A DNA stretch of 64,000 nt from Micavibrio_C sp046294845 (GCA_046294845.1 JBKBNU010000001.1:558001-622000), one strand, 5' to 3'; counted from the stretch's first letter, positions 1-9,138 are shown. Made by a program: numbers and translations. The notes: generated from the letters alone by a model not told the origin.

Positions 1-1278
1 TCTGATCGGCAAGGCAGGGGCCAGACGCTGTAAAATCTGACTCAGGTCAACGGGATCATGGCTGTCGGACTCAAAGCCCGGCAGGGGGATGATGGTCAGG
101 CTCTGCAGGTGGGGGAGCAGTGGGCCTGCGAATTGATCCGGATTCTTGTCACGCTTCATGGCCATGACCATGTGAAGCGGGCGAGGGTCATGGTCGTGCC
201 ACCACTGCGCCTGCCGCGCCAGTACCTGACCGGCACTATCATTATGCCCGCCATCCAGCCAAAGCTCCGTTGTTGGGGGAATAAGGGCCTGCAGGGGGTG
301 CCCCTCCAGCCGTTGCAGACGCGCGGGCCAGCTGACACGGTGCAGACCCGTAATACGGGAATCCTCATGAATCGGAAGTGAATCAATCACATGGGTGCAA
401 GCCAGCGCGGCACCTGCATTTTCCAGCTGATGCGCCCCGACCAGTTGTGGCATGGGATATGTATTATGTTTCGAGCCGTATCGGAATGTGAATTGACTCG
501 GGTCTGACTCGGAAATGGTGATATCCCACTCCTGTCCGGCGCGGTTCAGAACCGTACCAATCTGACCCGCTATAGAGTCAAAAGGGAGCGTTTCCGAGTC
601 ATGACTCGCTGATGCACCGTATGCGCCAGCCTGATAGCCGATGATACAGGGTGAACCTGCCTTCATGATACCCGCCTTTTCGCGGGCAATTTCCTGAATC
701 GTCTGACCCAGATACTGGCAATGGTCGAGAGAAATGCGGGTGATAATTGTGGCCGCCGGTTTTTCGATAATGTTTGTACAATCAAGACGGCCCCCCATAC
801 CCGTTTCCAGCAGGCACAGGTCGGCAGGGGTCCTGCTGAACAACAGGAAGGCAAGGGCCGTGGCAATTTCAAAGAAGGTGAGTTGCAAGCCGGAGGCTAA
901 GGCCATGACCTCATCAAGGTTTTTTTCCAGAACATCATCCTTGACATCCTGACCGCACAGGTTGATCCGCTCGTTAAACCGGACCAGATGGGGGGAGGTA
1001 TAGGCGTGAACACGGTAGCCTTCTGCCTGATACATCGCCTTCAGGAATGCAAGGGTCGAACCCTTGCCGTTGGTACCGGCTATATGGATGGTCGGGGGTA
1101 GATGGAGATGCGGGTCCCCCAGATTGTCCAGAAGTTTACGATAATCGGAGCGGTCATCAAGCGAGCTGCGCGGGGCGTGCAGACGCAAGCCATAAAGGGC
1201 TTCCAGCTTGTCGGATAAACGGGATGAGGGGGGGGAGGTAACGGGGGGATGGCCATGGGCGTTGTGATCAGGACTCAT
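1..1278 (-). CDS. folC: Bifunctional folylpolyglutamate/dihydrofolate synthase, C-terminus cut by window edge
   Basis: FolC adds glutamate to dihydropteroate and to tetrahydrofolates in the cytoplasm. The frame is open from the ATG at 1278 to base 1 (426 codons) with no stop, so the C-terminus lies outside the window. Visible Mur-ligase-family motifs are the P-loop HIAGTNGKGST near residue 60, the TSPHL motif just after it, the MGGRLD segment, and WLDGGHN in the C-terminal domain. A GGGGGAAGG Shine-Dalgarno lies just upstream of the chosen ATG. It starts 35 bp after accD, in the same direction, as in many alphaproteobacteria. Family identity is firm; the exact start is likely. Confidence 0.93.
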   Translation of the reverse strand, partial: MSPDHNAHGHPPVTSPPSSRLSDKLEALYGLRLHAPRSSLDDRSDYRKLLDNLGDPHLHLPPTIHIAGTNGKGSTLAFLKAMYQAEGYRVHAYTSPHLVRFNERINLCGQDVKDDVLEKNLDEVMALASGLQLTFFEIATALAFLLFSRTPADLCLLETGMGGRLDCTNIIEKPAATIITRISLDHCQYLGQTIQEIAREKAGIMKAGSPCIIGYQAGAYGASASHDSETLPFDSIAGQIGTVLNRAGQEWDITISESDPSQFTFRYGSKHNTYPMPQLVGAHQLENAGAALACTHVIDSLPIHEDSRITGLHRVSWPARLQRLEGHPLQALIPPTTELWLDGGHNDSAGQVLARQAQWWHDHDPRPLHMVMAMKRDKNPDQFAGPLLPHLQSLTIIPLPGFESDSHDPVDLSQILQRLAPALPIR

Positions 1279-1313
1279 GGATGCCTTCCCCCGTCAGATT
1301 CGGTTAAGGCCGG

Positions 1314-2339
1314 TCAGGCGGCTGCCTTTTTGCCCTTTTTACCAGCGCTATTCACATTGGCAGGGTTTTTCGGCTTGGCTTTGGTGATCTTGGCTTTGAT
1401 GCCTTTGGGGCTTTTGCCATTCAGACGGTTGCTTTTGGTTTTGCCGCTCACACCCTCGTCATCACCATGGCGCTGGCGCGGGTCCCGCATCTTGCGCATG
1501 GACAAATCAAGCAGACGGATCAGGGTATCACGCATTTCCTTACGCGGGACAACCATATCGACCATACCGTGCTCCAGCAGATATTCAGCTGTCTGGAAGC
1601 CCGGGGGCAATTCTTCGCGAATGGTTTCCTGAATCACGCGCTTGCCGGCAAAACCGATCATGCAACCGGGTTCGGCAATATGGATGTCACCCACCATAGC
1701 AAAAGAAGCACTAACACCCCCTGTTGTCGGGTCGGTCAGCAATACGAAATAAGGAAGACCGGCATCCTTGACCATGCCTGCCGCAATGATACTGCGCGGC
1801 ATCTGCATCAGGGAAACCATACCTTCCTGCATGCGGGCGCCGCCCGAAGCGGGGATAGCAATCAGGGCGGCCCCTGTTTTCACCGCGTGTTCGGCGGCAA
1901 CCACCAGACCTTCGCCGACAGCAGCCCCCATAGAGCCGCCCATAAAGTCGAAATCAAAAGCGGCAATAACAACCGGCAGACCATCCATTGTACCTTTGGC
2001 AACGATGATGGCATCTTCACGACCTGTTTTGGTGCGTGTTTCACGCAGGCGGTCGGCATATTTCTTACGGTCTTTAAATTTCAGCGGATCATAGGGTACG
2101 CGCGGTACGGGAACCTCTTTCCAACTGCCATTATCAAAGAGTGTTTGCAGGCGTTGCTTGACCGGAATTTTCATGTGGCTGCCGCAGTGGTAGCAAACAT
2201 TCATGGCGTCAGCCAGATCGCGGTGGAACAACATACCTTCGCAAGACGGACATTTCTGCCAGAGATTATCGGGAACCTCTTTGGCCTCGCCTACGAGGGA
2301 ACGAATTTTTGGACGGATAAAGTTAGTCAGCCAGTTCAT
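1314..2339 (-). CDS. accD: Acetyl-CoA carboxylase carboxyltransferase subunit beta
   Basis: AccD pairs with AccA to transfer the carboxyl group from biotin to acetyl-CoA, the first step of fatty-acid synthesis. The 341-residue protein has the N-terminal zinc ribbon (Cys30, Cys33, Cys49, Cys52) and the carboxyltransferase core with IPASGGARMQEG and TDPTTGGVSASFAM. The last 45 or so residues are rich in lysine, alanine and asparagine and go beyond the conserved core; this tail is probably disordered and may touch RNA or DNA, which is inference. It sits between trpA and folC in the usual alphaproteobacterial order. Confidence 0.97.
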   Translation of the reverse strand: MNWLTNFIRPKIRSLVGEAKEVPDNLWQKCPSCEGMLFHRDLADAMNVCYHCGSHMKIPVKQRLQTLFDNGSWKEVPVPRVPYDPLKFKDRKKYADRLRETRTKTGREDAIIVAKGTMDGLPVVIAAFDFDFMGGSMGAAVGEGLVVAAEHAVKTGAALIAIPASGGARMQEGMVSLMQMPRSIIAAGMVKDAGLPYFVLLTDPTTGGVSASFAMVGDIHIAEPGCMIGFAGKRVIQETIREELPPGFQTAEYLLEHGMVDMVVPRKEMRDTLIRLLDLSMRKMRDPRQRHGDDEGVSGKTKSNRLNGKSPKGIKAKITKAKPKNPANVNSAGKKGKKAAA

Positions 2340-2452
2340 GGGTATCAGTCGAGCCCTTTAGCTGTTTACGGGAAGGGGATTTATCTCGCAAATGCACTAT
2401 AGCTGTCAAGGGGAATGATAATTATGACAAAATCAATCCCGTGCATCTCTTT

Positions 2453-3292
2453 TCAGGCTGTGCGGGCTTTCGGGGTGCTTTTCAGGGCGGCCGCCAGACC
2501 TTCAACCTGTTTCAGGACATCATCGGCGCTTTTACCGCCCTGTCCAATTTTGCCAACCGTATCGACCAGAGCCGAACCGACCACGACAGCATCGGCAATC
2601 GACCCCATGGCGGCGGCATCTTCCGGCGTCCGAATCCCGAAACCGACCGCCAAAGGCAGATCGGTCTTCGTGCGCAGATGCTGGAGGCGGGGCGCCAGAT
2701 CGTTAATATTCGCCGAAGCCGCTCCTGTGATACCGGTGATCGACACATAATATAGGAAGCCACCCGCACCGGGGAGAATCTGTCCCAAGCGGTGGTCGTC
2801 TGTGGTCGGAGTAATCAGACGGATGATTTTCAGACCGGTCTTGTCGGCATGGTCACCCAGTTCCGGTGCTTCTTCCGGCGGCAGGTCAACAATAATGACG
2901 CCGTCAACGCCAGCGGCAACCGCATCATTTGCGAAACGCTCTGTCCCATAAATATAGACCGGATTATAGTATCCCATAAGCACCAGCGGGGTCTTCGTGT
3001 CATGCGCCCGAAATGCACGGGCCATGTCCAATGTCCGGTTCAGGGTCATGCCACCGGCCAAGGCGCGCTGGCCAGCAGCCTGAATGACCGGTCCATCGGC
3101 CATCGGGTCCGAGAACGGCATACCCAGTTCGATGATGTCAGCCCCCGCCGCAGGCAGGCGGTTCAGAATGTTCTGAGCCCTATCGGGGTCAGGGTCGCCT
3201 GCCATGATGAAGGTCACCAGGGCGGCGCGTCCGGCGGCTCTGGTTTCTGTAAAACGGGCTTCGATACGGTTGACACTGCTCGTTGCGTTCAT
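2453..3292 (-). CDS. trpA: Tryptophan synthase alpha subunit
   Basis: TrpA cleaves indole-3-glycerol phosphate to indole and glyceraldehyde 3-phosphate; indole is channelled to TrpB. The 279-residue TIM-barrel protein has the catalytic glutamate in DIIELGMPFSDP (about residue 55) and the catalytic aspartate in IIVDLPPEE. The phosphate-binding loop is visible at GFGIRTPEDA. It lies about 110 bp upstream of accD, same direction. In most relatives trpB directly precedes trpA; here two unrelated genes separate them, so trpA may need its own promoter in the 170 bp before it. Confidence 0.97.
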   Translation of the reverse strand: MNATSSVNRIEARFTETRAAGRAALVTFIMAGDPDPDRAQNILNRLPAAGADIIELGMPFSDPMADGPVIQAAGQRALAGGMTLNRTLDMARAFRAHDTKTPLVLMGYYNPVYIYGTERFANDAVAAGVDGVIIVDLPPEEAPELGDHADKTGLKIIRLITPTTDDHRLGQILPGAGGFLYYVSITGITGAASANINDLAPRLQHLRTKTDLPLAVGFGIRTPEDAAAMGSIADAVVVGSALVDTVGKIGQGGKSADDVLKQVEGLAAALKSTPKARTA

Positions 3293-3462
3293 AGGGGCAC
3301 ACCTTAAATCTTGTTTCTTTGATCCGGTCTTTGATTGTGATCCGTGACACCCCTATAGCATAGCTTTTTGCAGTGCGCACCTGAATGATTGCGCAGGGGT
3401 CAAAAGACTGCTATGCCCAAAGACATAAAATTAAACCAAAAACCATAACAGGGATAATCATC

Positions 3463-3999
3463 ATGAAGACGTTTCGTCTCAGCAAGTTTTTGCCATGGGG
3501 TCCTCATGACCTCTTTGACCTGATCACCGAAGTGGAAGCCTATCCGCAGATCTATCCAATCGTGAAGGCGGCCCGTACAGTCTGGAAACAGGCGGGCTAT
3601 ACCGATATTGAACTGGAATTCAATCTGGCGGCCGGGGCGCTGTTGAAGAACCCGTCCATGGGTATGCGGGTCACATCGCAGGCGCCTCATAAAATTGAAG
3701 TCACCAGAACCAAGGGACAGATGGACCATTTGAAAATGGGTTGGTCCTTGAGCCCTGTCGGTGATGACGGCACGGATATGGACTTCTATATTGAATATGA
3801 AACAGGCATGGGCGGGATTGTCGATAATCTGGCCTTTTCAAAGATCAAGGGCATAGTCGGTGACACGCTGAACCGGTTCGAGAAGCATGCCACGGCAAAA
3901 ATGGCGGAAAGGCAGGCCGCCGCTATAGAGGATTCGCTGGACCAGCTCTCCCGCCGCGAGAAAAAGCGCCTCAAGGGCCGGAAGCCTGAAGCGCCTTAA
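3463..3999 (+). CDS. RatA/COQ10-like SRPBCC (START-fold) protein
   Basis: This 178-residue protein belongs to the polyketide cyclase/START family that includes RatA and the ubiquinone-binding COQ10. The family pattern is clear: a start on a beta-strand, then PHDLFDLITEVEAYPQIYPIVKAAR, and a C-terminal long helix beginning at AFSKIKGIVGDTLNRFEKHA. The ATG at 3463 is chosen because it opens exactly at the domain; an in-frame start 78 bp upstream would add residues without family resemblance. Family members bind lipophilic ligands and chaperone quinone; RatA has also been reported as a ribosome-association toxin. Which role applies here is unknown. It is transcribed against the flanking trp genes. 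Confidence 0.85.
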   Translation: MKTFRLSKFLPWGPHDLFDLITEVEAYPQIYPIVKAARTVWKQAGYTDIELEFNLAAGALLKNPSMGMRVTSQAPHKIEVTRTKGQMDHLKMGWSLSPVGDDGTDMDFYIEYETGMGGIVDNLAFSKIKGIVGDTLNRFEKHATAKMAERQAAAIEDSLDQLSRREKKRLKGRKPEAP

Positions 4000-4627
4000 T
4001 GCGCCTTCCGGTTTCCTGCTCGAGTGCGGGCAGGTCGATCTCTGCGATAAGGCCTTGTGCCAGATAGGGGCTGATTTTGCTCCATTCCTTGATCGCATGA
4101 CGGCGGAAATCATTATGACTGTGCCATTGTGCCGCGCTTACATTAAAAGGGTTGGCGCTGACATGCATCTTGTGAAGGGAGGGCCAGTGACGCTCCAGTG
4201 TCATCAGGAAGCGGCGGGCCGCTACAATATGTCCAATACTGATAACTGAACCCATACCGGCCTCAAGACCCTGTTGCTGGAGGAGCGCCCGTGTCAGTGT
4301 CACATTTTCTCCTGTGTGACGGGCTTTGGGTTCGACCAGAATGACGTCATCAGGAACACCCCGTACCAGCAAAGCCTGACGCAAGGCTTCTGCCTCACTG
4401 AGACCATTCGTGGTTCTGACACCGCCGGAGGCCACAAGTAATGGTACATGGGCACTGAAATACAGGTCGGCTGCCTCATCGGCCAGCGGGTCAATAATCT
4501 GCTTATTGCCAAAAATCAGGGCAAAATCCGCATGCGTCAGGCTTGTCCTCTCGATGAGCAGATAATCCTGCACTGCCCTTGCAAAGGCAGCGCTGATACC
4601 GACAGGGGATGATTTTGAACCCGCCAT
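3971..4627 (-). CDS. YdcF-like DUF218 protein
   Basis: A 218-residue member of the YdcF/SanA DUF218 family. Visible features are the nucleotide-binding-like start HADFALIFGN, the strand-loop VASGGVRTT, VEPKARHTGENV, and SIGHIVAARRF. Family members are linked to cell-envelope polymer metabolism or S-adenosylmethionine binding, but no reaction is firmly assigned. There is no membrane anchor, unlike SanA. Its 3' end overlaps the convergent RatA-like gene by 29 bp, and it starts 13 bp after the trpB stop, so it is probably cotranscribed with trpB. Confidence 0.8.
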   Translation of the reverse strand: MAGSKSSPVGISAAFARAVQDYLLIERTSLTHADFALIFGNKQIIDPLADEAADLYFSAHVPLLVASGGVRTTNGLSEAEALRQALLVRGVPDDVILVEPKARHTGENVTLTRALLQQQGLEAGMGSVISIGHIVAARRFLMTLERHWPSLHKMHVSANPFNVSAAQWHSHNDFRRHAIKEWSKISPYLAQGLIAEIDLPALEQETGRRIKALQASGP

Positions 4628-4640
4628 GCCTTGCCTGACC

Positions 4641-5864
4641 CTAAAGTGAAATGCCGAGGCGGTCAGCCACGGTGAAGATGTCCTTATCGCCCCGTCCGCA
4701 CAGATTCATCAGGATCGTGTGATCGGGGGGCAAAGTTGGTGCCAGCTTCATGACATGCGCAAAGGCATGGGACGGTTCAAGGGCGGGGAGTATTCCCTCC
4801 AGTCGTGCCATCGCCTGAAAAGCCTCGAGAGCTTCGTTGTCGGTGACACTGACATAGTTGACCCGTTTCTGGTCATGCAGCCACGAATGCTCGGGTCCGA
4901 TACCGGGGTAATCCAGACCTGCCGAGATGGAATGGCCTTCGAGGATCTGGCCGTCGTCATTTTGCAGAAGATAGGTCCGGTTGCCATGCAGGACACCCGG
5001 TCTGCCGCCGGTAAGGCTGGCACAGTGCTGACCTGTTTCAAGGCCATGACCGCCTGCTTCGACACCGACGATATTCACCTCCTCATCCTCGAGGAAGGGG
5101 TGAAAAAGTCCGATAGCATTCGACCCGCCACCGATACAGGCCACCAGAGTATCAGGGAGTTTCTTGTTCCTCTCCATGAACTGCTGGCGTGCTTCGCGGC
5201 CAATCACACTCTGGAAGTCCCTGACCATTGCCGGATAGGGGTGGGGGCCCGCAACTGTCCCTATAATATAAAACGTATCGTTTACATTTGTTACCCAGTC
5301 GCGCAGGGCTTCATTCATAGCGTCTTTCAGTGTGCCTGCACCGGATGTGACGGCGCGCACTTCGGCGCCGAGCAATTTCATGCGGAAGACATTGGGCTTC
5401 TGGCGTTCGATATCGGTGGCACCCATAAAAATCGTGCAAGGTAATTTGAACAAGGCACAGACGGTCGCGGTCGCCACACCATGCTGGCCGGCACCGGTTT
5501 CGGCGATAATACGGGTTTTGCCCATACGCTTGGCCAGCAGGATTTGGCCAAGACAGTTATTGATCTTATGGGAACCTGTGTGATTAAGCTCGTCACGCTT
5601 AAACCAGACTTGCGCCCCGCTCAGATAACGGGTGGTTGATTCCGCAAAATAGATTGGAGAAGGCCGTCCGGTAAAATCGCGGCACAATTCTTCAAACTCT
5701 GCCCAGAAAGCCGGATCGTTCTTGGCCTTTGACCATGCTTCCTCAACCGCCAGAATAAGCGGCATGAGAGTTTCCGAAACATAACGCCCGCCATATAGGC
5801 CAAAATGGCCCTTTTCATCGGGAACGCTCTTATATATGGAGGCCGTTTGGGCCATGGCACACAC
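4641..5864 (-). CDS. trpB: Tryptophan synthase beta subunit
   Basis: TrpB joins indole and serine to tryptophan using pyridoxal phosphate. The 407-residue protein has the PLP lysine in the TGSHKINN motif (about residue 95), the GAGQHGVATAT loop, and the phosphate-binding GGGSNAIG motif. It is of the classic TrpB1 type that partners TrpA. The ATG at 5864 is used; a second ATG three codons later (5855) is equally close to the conserved core. It belongs to the leftward pyrF-trpF-trpB run, with one small membrane-protein gene between trpF and trpB. Confidence 0.97.
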   Translation of the reverse strand: MCAMAQTASIYKSVPDEKGHFGLYGGRYVSETLMPLILAVEEAWSKAKNDPAFWAEFEELCRDFTGRPSPIYFAESTTRYLSGAQVWFKRDELNHTGSHKINNCLGQILLAKRMGKTRIIAETGAGQHGVATATVCALFKLPCTIFMGATDIERQKPNVFRMKLLGAEVRAVTSGAGTLKDAMNEALRDWVTNVNDTFYIIGTVAGPHPYPAMVRDFQSVIGREARQQFMERNKKLPDTLVACIGGGSNAIGLFHPFLEDEEVNIVGVEAGGHGLETGQHCASLTGGRPGVLHGNRTYLLQNDDGQILEGHSISAGLDYPGIGPEHSWLHDQKRVNYVSVTDNEALEAFQAMARLEGILPALEPSHAFAHVMKLAPTLPPDHTILMNLCGRGDKDIFTVADRLGISL

Positions 5865-6014
5865 CCTTTACAGAATTAAAGCTTAGAAGAATTTTTTAGG
5901 CATACACGATTGTCAAAGCAAGGGGCAAGACCAATCCTGATAATTATAGAAATATAAAGATAGACCCTGCGCTTGCCAGTAATAACACGGCACAAAGGAC
6001 CATCTGGATAACCG

Positions 6015-6176
6015 TCAATCTACGGCTCTCCGCCAACGAGGTTCCTTTAATACAATACCTTTCTGGAAAGGGGGTTTGCCCGTGCGCCATCCCTTGATAA
6101 TTCCCCACAGGCAAAAGCCCGCAATAACGACAAGCAGGGCCACAAGAACAGGATCTGAAGGATTTTGAGAAAGCAT
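6015..6176 (-). CDS. Small single-pass membrane protein, unknown
   Basis: A 53-residue protein with one clear hydrophobic segment (about residues 10-26, VLVALLVVIAGFCLWGII) followed by a basic tail (KGWRTGKPPFQKG, then RWRR). The positive-inside pattern suggests the C-terminus is cytoplasmic. The ATG at 6176 is 10 bp after the trpF stop and before the membrane segment; a start 48 bp upstream would overlap trpF. I do not recognise the family. Position between trpF and trpB suggests cotranscription, not a role in tryptophan synthesis. Confidence 0.5.
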   Translation of the reverse strand: MLSQNPSDPVLVALLVVIAGFCLWGIIKGWRTGKPPFQKGIVLKEPRWRRAVD

Positions 6177-6186
6177 AAAGCAGAGT

Positions 6187-6843
6187 CTAAAGCGGAGAAA
6201 TGACCCCTGCAAGGACAGCGTCACAAAACTCCTTAATCTTCAAAGGATTTTTCAGGCCCGGCTTATCTTCGACGCCACTCGATATATCAACCGCATCCGG
6301 CCCCAGCAGGGACAGGGCGCGGCCGACATTGCCTGCATGAAGGCCGCCCGAGAGCATCCATGGCTTGCGGAAGGTGCGACCTTCCAGAATCTGCCAGTCA
6401 AAAGAGAGTCCTGTCCCCCCCGGGAGGATGGAAATTTTAGGATCAACCTTGGCGTCGAACAAAAGCCAGTCGGCAACATCTTCGAATTTTTCAACACCCT
6501 TAAGATCCTCCGCCGTGGCAACTCGGATAGCTTTTATCACGGGCAGGCCGTAGCGTGCTTTGATCTCGGCAATACGTTGTGGGTCCTCTGCGCCGTGGAG
6601 CTGGATCATATTGATTGAAGATGTCGGGATCACGGCGTCAAGATCATCATTATGCGGGTTGACGAAAACAGCGACGCTTTTGATATGGCCGCCAGTCATC
6701 AACGCCATAAAACGCGCTTGTTCGGCTGTTAATGCGCGGGGTGATTTTTCCCACATCATCAGGCCGATATAATCGGCTTTCGACTCAACGGCAGCTATCA
6801 AGGCGTCATGGGTGGTGATACCGCATATTTTAATGCCGGTCAT
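6187..6843 (-). CDS. trpF: Phosphoribosylanthranilate isomerase
   Basis: TrpF converts phosphoribosylanthranilate to its carboxyphenylamino-deoxyribulose form. The protein of 218 residues has the starting strand KICGIT with the catalytic cysteine, the strand-end aspartate in WLLFDAKVD, and PWMLSGGLHAGNV. The ATG at 6843 is chosen because it opens directly at the conserved MTGIKICGI start and lies one base after the pyrF stop; the longer frame adds 28 residues encoded inside pyrF. It is cotranscribed with pyrF and, probably, trpB. Confidence 0.95.
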   Translation of the reverse strand: MTGIKICGITTHDALIAAVESKADYIGLMMWEKSPRALTAEQARFMALMTGGHIKSVAVFVNPHNDDLDAVIPTSSINMIQLHGAEDPQRIAEIKARYGLPVIKAIRVATAEDLKGVEKFEDVADWLLFDAKVDPKISILPGGTGLSFDWQILEGRTFRKPWMLSGGLHAGNVGRALSLLGPDAVDISSGVEDKPGLKNPLKIKEFCDAVLAGVISPL

Positions 6844-6844
6844 A

Positions 6845-7558
6845 TCAGGCAGCGGCTTTCTGCAAGGCCGCCATAATCTCGGCAGCAGCGCGGGCGGGGT
6901 CGGTGGCTTCTGTGATCGGACGGCCAATCACCAGATGGGTGGCACCTGCCGCGAGCGCTTCCTCAGGCGTCATTACACGCTTTTGGTCTTGTGTGGCACT
7001 ACCCGCCGGACGGATTCCCGGAACCATCAAAACCAGATCATGCCCATGAATATTGCGGACCGATGAAATTTCTTTGGGTGAGCAGACTATCCCTGAAAGT
7101 TCGGCTTCTTTAACAAGGGCTGTCAGTTTCATCACGCTTTCATGCGGTGGAAGGGCAAAGCCGATTTCCTCAAGGGCTTCGTCATCGAGGCTGGTCAGGA
7201 TGGTTACGCCCAGCAATTTGATTTTGTCACTGGCGGCATGACGGGCGGCTTCCATCATCGCTTTGCCGCCACCGGCATGCAATGTGAGATAGGTCACATC
7301 AAGATTGGCAACCGAGCGGACAGCACCCGCAACCGTATTCGGAATATCATGCAGCTTGAGATCGAGAAAAATCGGCAGATCATTGAAAGCATCACGGATA
7401 GCGGCAATACCTTGCGGGCCATTATAATTGAAAAATTCCAGCCCCAGTTTGATCCCGCATCCGGCATTGCGCATGGCTTCGGCCAAAGCGGCGGCCTCTT
7501 TGATATCCGGTGTATCGATCGCACAAAAGATACGGGGCAGGTTCGAAGGTGCGGTCAT
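6845..7558 (-). CDS. pyrF: Orotidine 5'-phosphate decarboxylase
   Basis: PyrF makes UMP from OMP, the last step of de novo pyrimidine synthesis. The catalytic DxKxxD motif is visible as FLDLKLHDIPNTV, with MVPGIRP and the phosphate-loop IGRPI near the C-terminus. The ATG at 7558 is preferred: it is preceded by AAGGA at good spacing and gives a 237-residue protein that starts close to the first barrel strand (FCAIDTP). An in-frame ATG at 7609 would add 17 residues. It heads the leftward pyrF-trpF-trpB run. Confidence 0.95.
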   Translation of the reverse strand: MTAPSNLPRIFCAIDTPDIKEAAALAEAMRNAGCGIKLGLEFFNYNGPQGIAAIRDAFNDLPIFLDLKLHDIPNTVAGAVRSVANLDVTYLTLHAGGGKAMMEAARHAASDKIKLLGVTILTSLDDEALEEIGFALPPHESVMKLTALVKEAELSGIVCSPKEISSVRNIHGHDLVLMVPGIRPAGSATQDQKRVMTPEEALAAGATHLVIGRPITEATDPARAAAEIMAALQKAAA

Positions 7559-7693
7559 GAAAGAATCCTTGATCATTTCGGGATTTGAAATATTAACCAT
7601 TTTTGACATTGCTGCCCCTGAATTGCAAGAGCTTGCTGTTTTTTAAGAGCGGGTCTATACCTAAAACAATCATAACAAAATCAGGGTTTCATT

Positions 7694-8467
7694 ATGTCTG
7701 AACAAAAAGCGGAAACAACTATCGATGATGTCATGGCACATGCCGGATTTGTGCCTGTCATCCATTACGTAGGAGAAGGAACAAAGCCTTCTTGTCCCGA
7801 AGGTTTCTTCATGATGGAATATCGCAGGCTTGATGACCCGCATGTTCAGGTGATTCTAAGCCTCAGCCCCCACGGCAAGGAAGCACACGATTTTATGCAA
7901 GTCGCCATCCGCAAGGTTGGCGTGCCGGGTGACAGTATTCTTTCCCGTGCTATCTCGTCGGTATTTGCATCGCCTGTAATCTTTAAAGCACAGGATGTGA
8001 TTGATAACCCCTCGCTTCTTGATGAAGTTTTGCCTGATCGGCCTGGGTCATCTGATAAGTACAAGGTTATGGCGAGAACGCTTCACAATCTTGAAGGGAT
8101 TACATTCTTTATGCCGGCGAAGAAAATCAGCAATAGCAGTGTGGTTTTGAAAGGCAGCGCCAGTCCGGCAGCCTTTGGCGTGGTGATTGGCAATGAAGGA
8201 GAGCAGTTCGCATCGACTTTCAACACAAGATCCGTCGAGATTTCCCTAGCGATCACCAATGTTCCGCATAAGGCCGTTATGAAACTTGAAGCTGATAATG
8301 CCTTTAATCTCGGAAAGCTGAAGAAGACTCTGCCGCAGGAGGTATCTGTGAACTGGTTCAATGAAAGCGGCAATGCCCAGCGTGTTATCGCGCGTCATGT
8401 GACGGGATTGGCTGCCCCCGCTTCAGGGGTTTCGCAAAGACAGCATCATATTATCGCGCCACGCTGA
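7694..8467 (+). CDS. Orphan 257-residue protein
   Basis: I do not recognise this family. The protein is mixed alpha/beta by eye, with no signal peptide or membrane segment. It has a hydrophobic middle (ITFFMPAKK, AAFGVVIGNEG) and a basic, disordered-looking C-terminus that ends in QRQHHIIAPR. It has its own upstream region of 135 bp, shared with the divergent pyrF. A strong bidirectional terminator follows 23 bp after the stop, so it is a single-gene transcript. It takes the place where many alphaproteobacteria have a small LapA-like gene between pyrF and ihfB. Confidence 0.7.
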   Translation: MSEQKAETTIDDVMAHAGFVPVIHYVGEGTKPSCPEGFFMMEYRRLDDPHVQVILSLSPHGKEAHDFMQVAIRKVGVPGDSILSRAISSVFASPVIFKAQDVIDNPSLLDEVLPDRPGSSDKYKVMARTLHNLEGITFFMPAKKISNSSVVLKGSASPAAFGVVIGNEGEQFASTFNTRSVEISLAITNVPHKAVMKLEADNAFNLGKLKKTLPQEVSVNWFNESGNAQRVIARHVTGLAAPASGVSQRQHHIIAPR

Positions 8468-8490
8468 TGACCGTGATTTTATAAAACAAA

Positions 8491-8518
8491 AGGGCCTGAT
8501 ATCAGGCCCTTCTTTTTT
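8491..8518. terminator. Bidirectional intrinsic terminator
   Basis: A perfect 20-base palindrome (AGGGCCTGAT and its complement) is followed by TCTTTTTT on the right and preceded by an A-rich stretch on the left. It lies between the convergent 257-residue orphan gene and ihfB and can end both transcripts. Confidence 0.9.
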
Positions 8519-8540
8519 GATCGCATTCTATAACACGCTC

Positions 8541-8849
8541 TTATTCATCATCATCTTCGCCGTGATCAACACCACCATTGAGGCGTTCACGCAGGGCTTT
8601 ACCTGTTTTGAAGAAGGGCAGACGCTTGCCATCAACCTGCACACTTTCGCCGGTGCGAGGATTGCGACCAACGCGGGGCTCACGCACTTTGACAGAGAAG
8701 GCACCAAAGCCTCTCAACTCGACCCGATCACCACGAGCCAGTGCATTTGTGATTTCGTCGAAAATCGTATCAATGATTTTTTCCACATCACGCATGTACA
8801 AATGCGGATTTTTTTCAGCGAGGTGCTGGATCAGTTCCGACTTGGTCAT
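8541..8849 (-). CDS. ihfB: Integration host factor subunit beta
   Basis: IhfB dimerises with IhfA and bends DNA at specific sites. The 102-residue protein matches the HU/IHF family: the start MTKSELIQ, the signature GFGAFSVKVREPRVGRNPRTGE, and the beta-arm DNA-intercalation region. The length is slightly greater than usual because of an acidic tail (DHGEDDDE). It is the only gene between the terminator at 8.5 kb and rpsA, as in other alphaproteobacteria where ihfB follows rpsA. Confidence 0.96.
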   Translation of the reverse strand: MTKSELIQHLAEKNPHLYMRDVEKIIDTIFDEITNALARGDRVELRGFGAFSVKVREPRVGRNPRTGESVQVDGKRLPFFKTGKALRERLNGGVDHGEDDDE

Positions 8850-9106
8850 GCTCTTCCCCTTTATCTCTTGTTTCTGTGTGCCACAGGCCCTTTAGGGCGA
8901 ATTGCTGTGTGTTCTCATACACTTAAGGCTACACCTCCAGAATGCCTGAAATGGAGGCCCGCCGTCAAGGGAAGAATCATGGTAAAAGAGAGGAAAGTCA
9001 TTGATCGGAAAGACTTTTTTAATAATCAAAGTACCTTTCTACAGGGTGAAATCGCAGAAAACTGCGCTTTTCTGGCAGAGCCTGCCCGGGGTTGCCGGGG
9101 GCCAAG
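8850..9106. other. Non-coding spacer between rpsA and ihfB
   Basis: About 257 bases without a credible gene lie between the ihfB start and the rpsA terminator. It must hold the ihfB promoter because rpsA ends in a strong terminator. I could not pick out a convincing -35/-10 pair. Confidence 0.5.
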
Positions 9107-9138
9107 AAAAAACCCCGCCTTTTAAAAGGCGGGGTTTT
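9107..9138 (-). terminator. rpsA intrinsic terminator
   Basis: A 15-bp stem (AAAACCCCGCCTTTT and its complement, directly abutting) is followed on the minus strand by a run of T. It starts 26 bp after the rpsA stop. Confidence 0.92.

Noticed and set aside
1467..2402. 311-codon open frame antisense to accD
   Set aside because: Accidental frame; its translation is rich in His, Cys and Asn without any family pattern, while accD on the other strand is certain.
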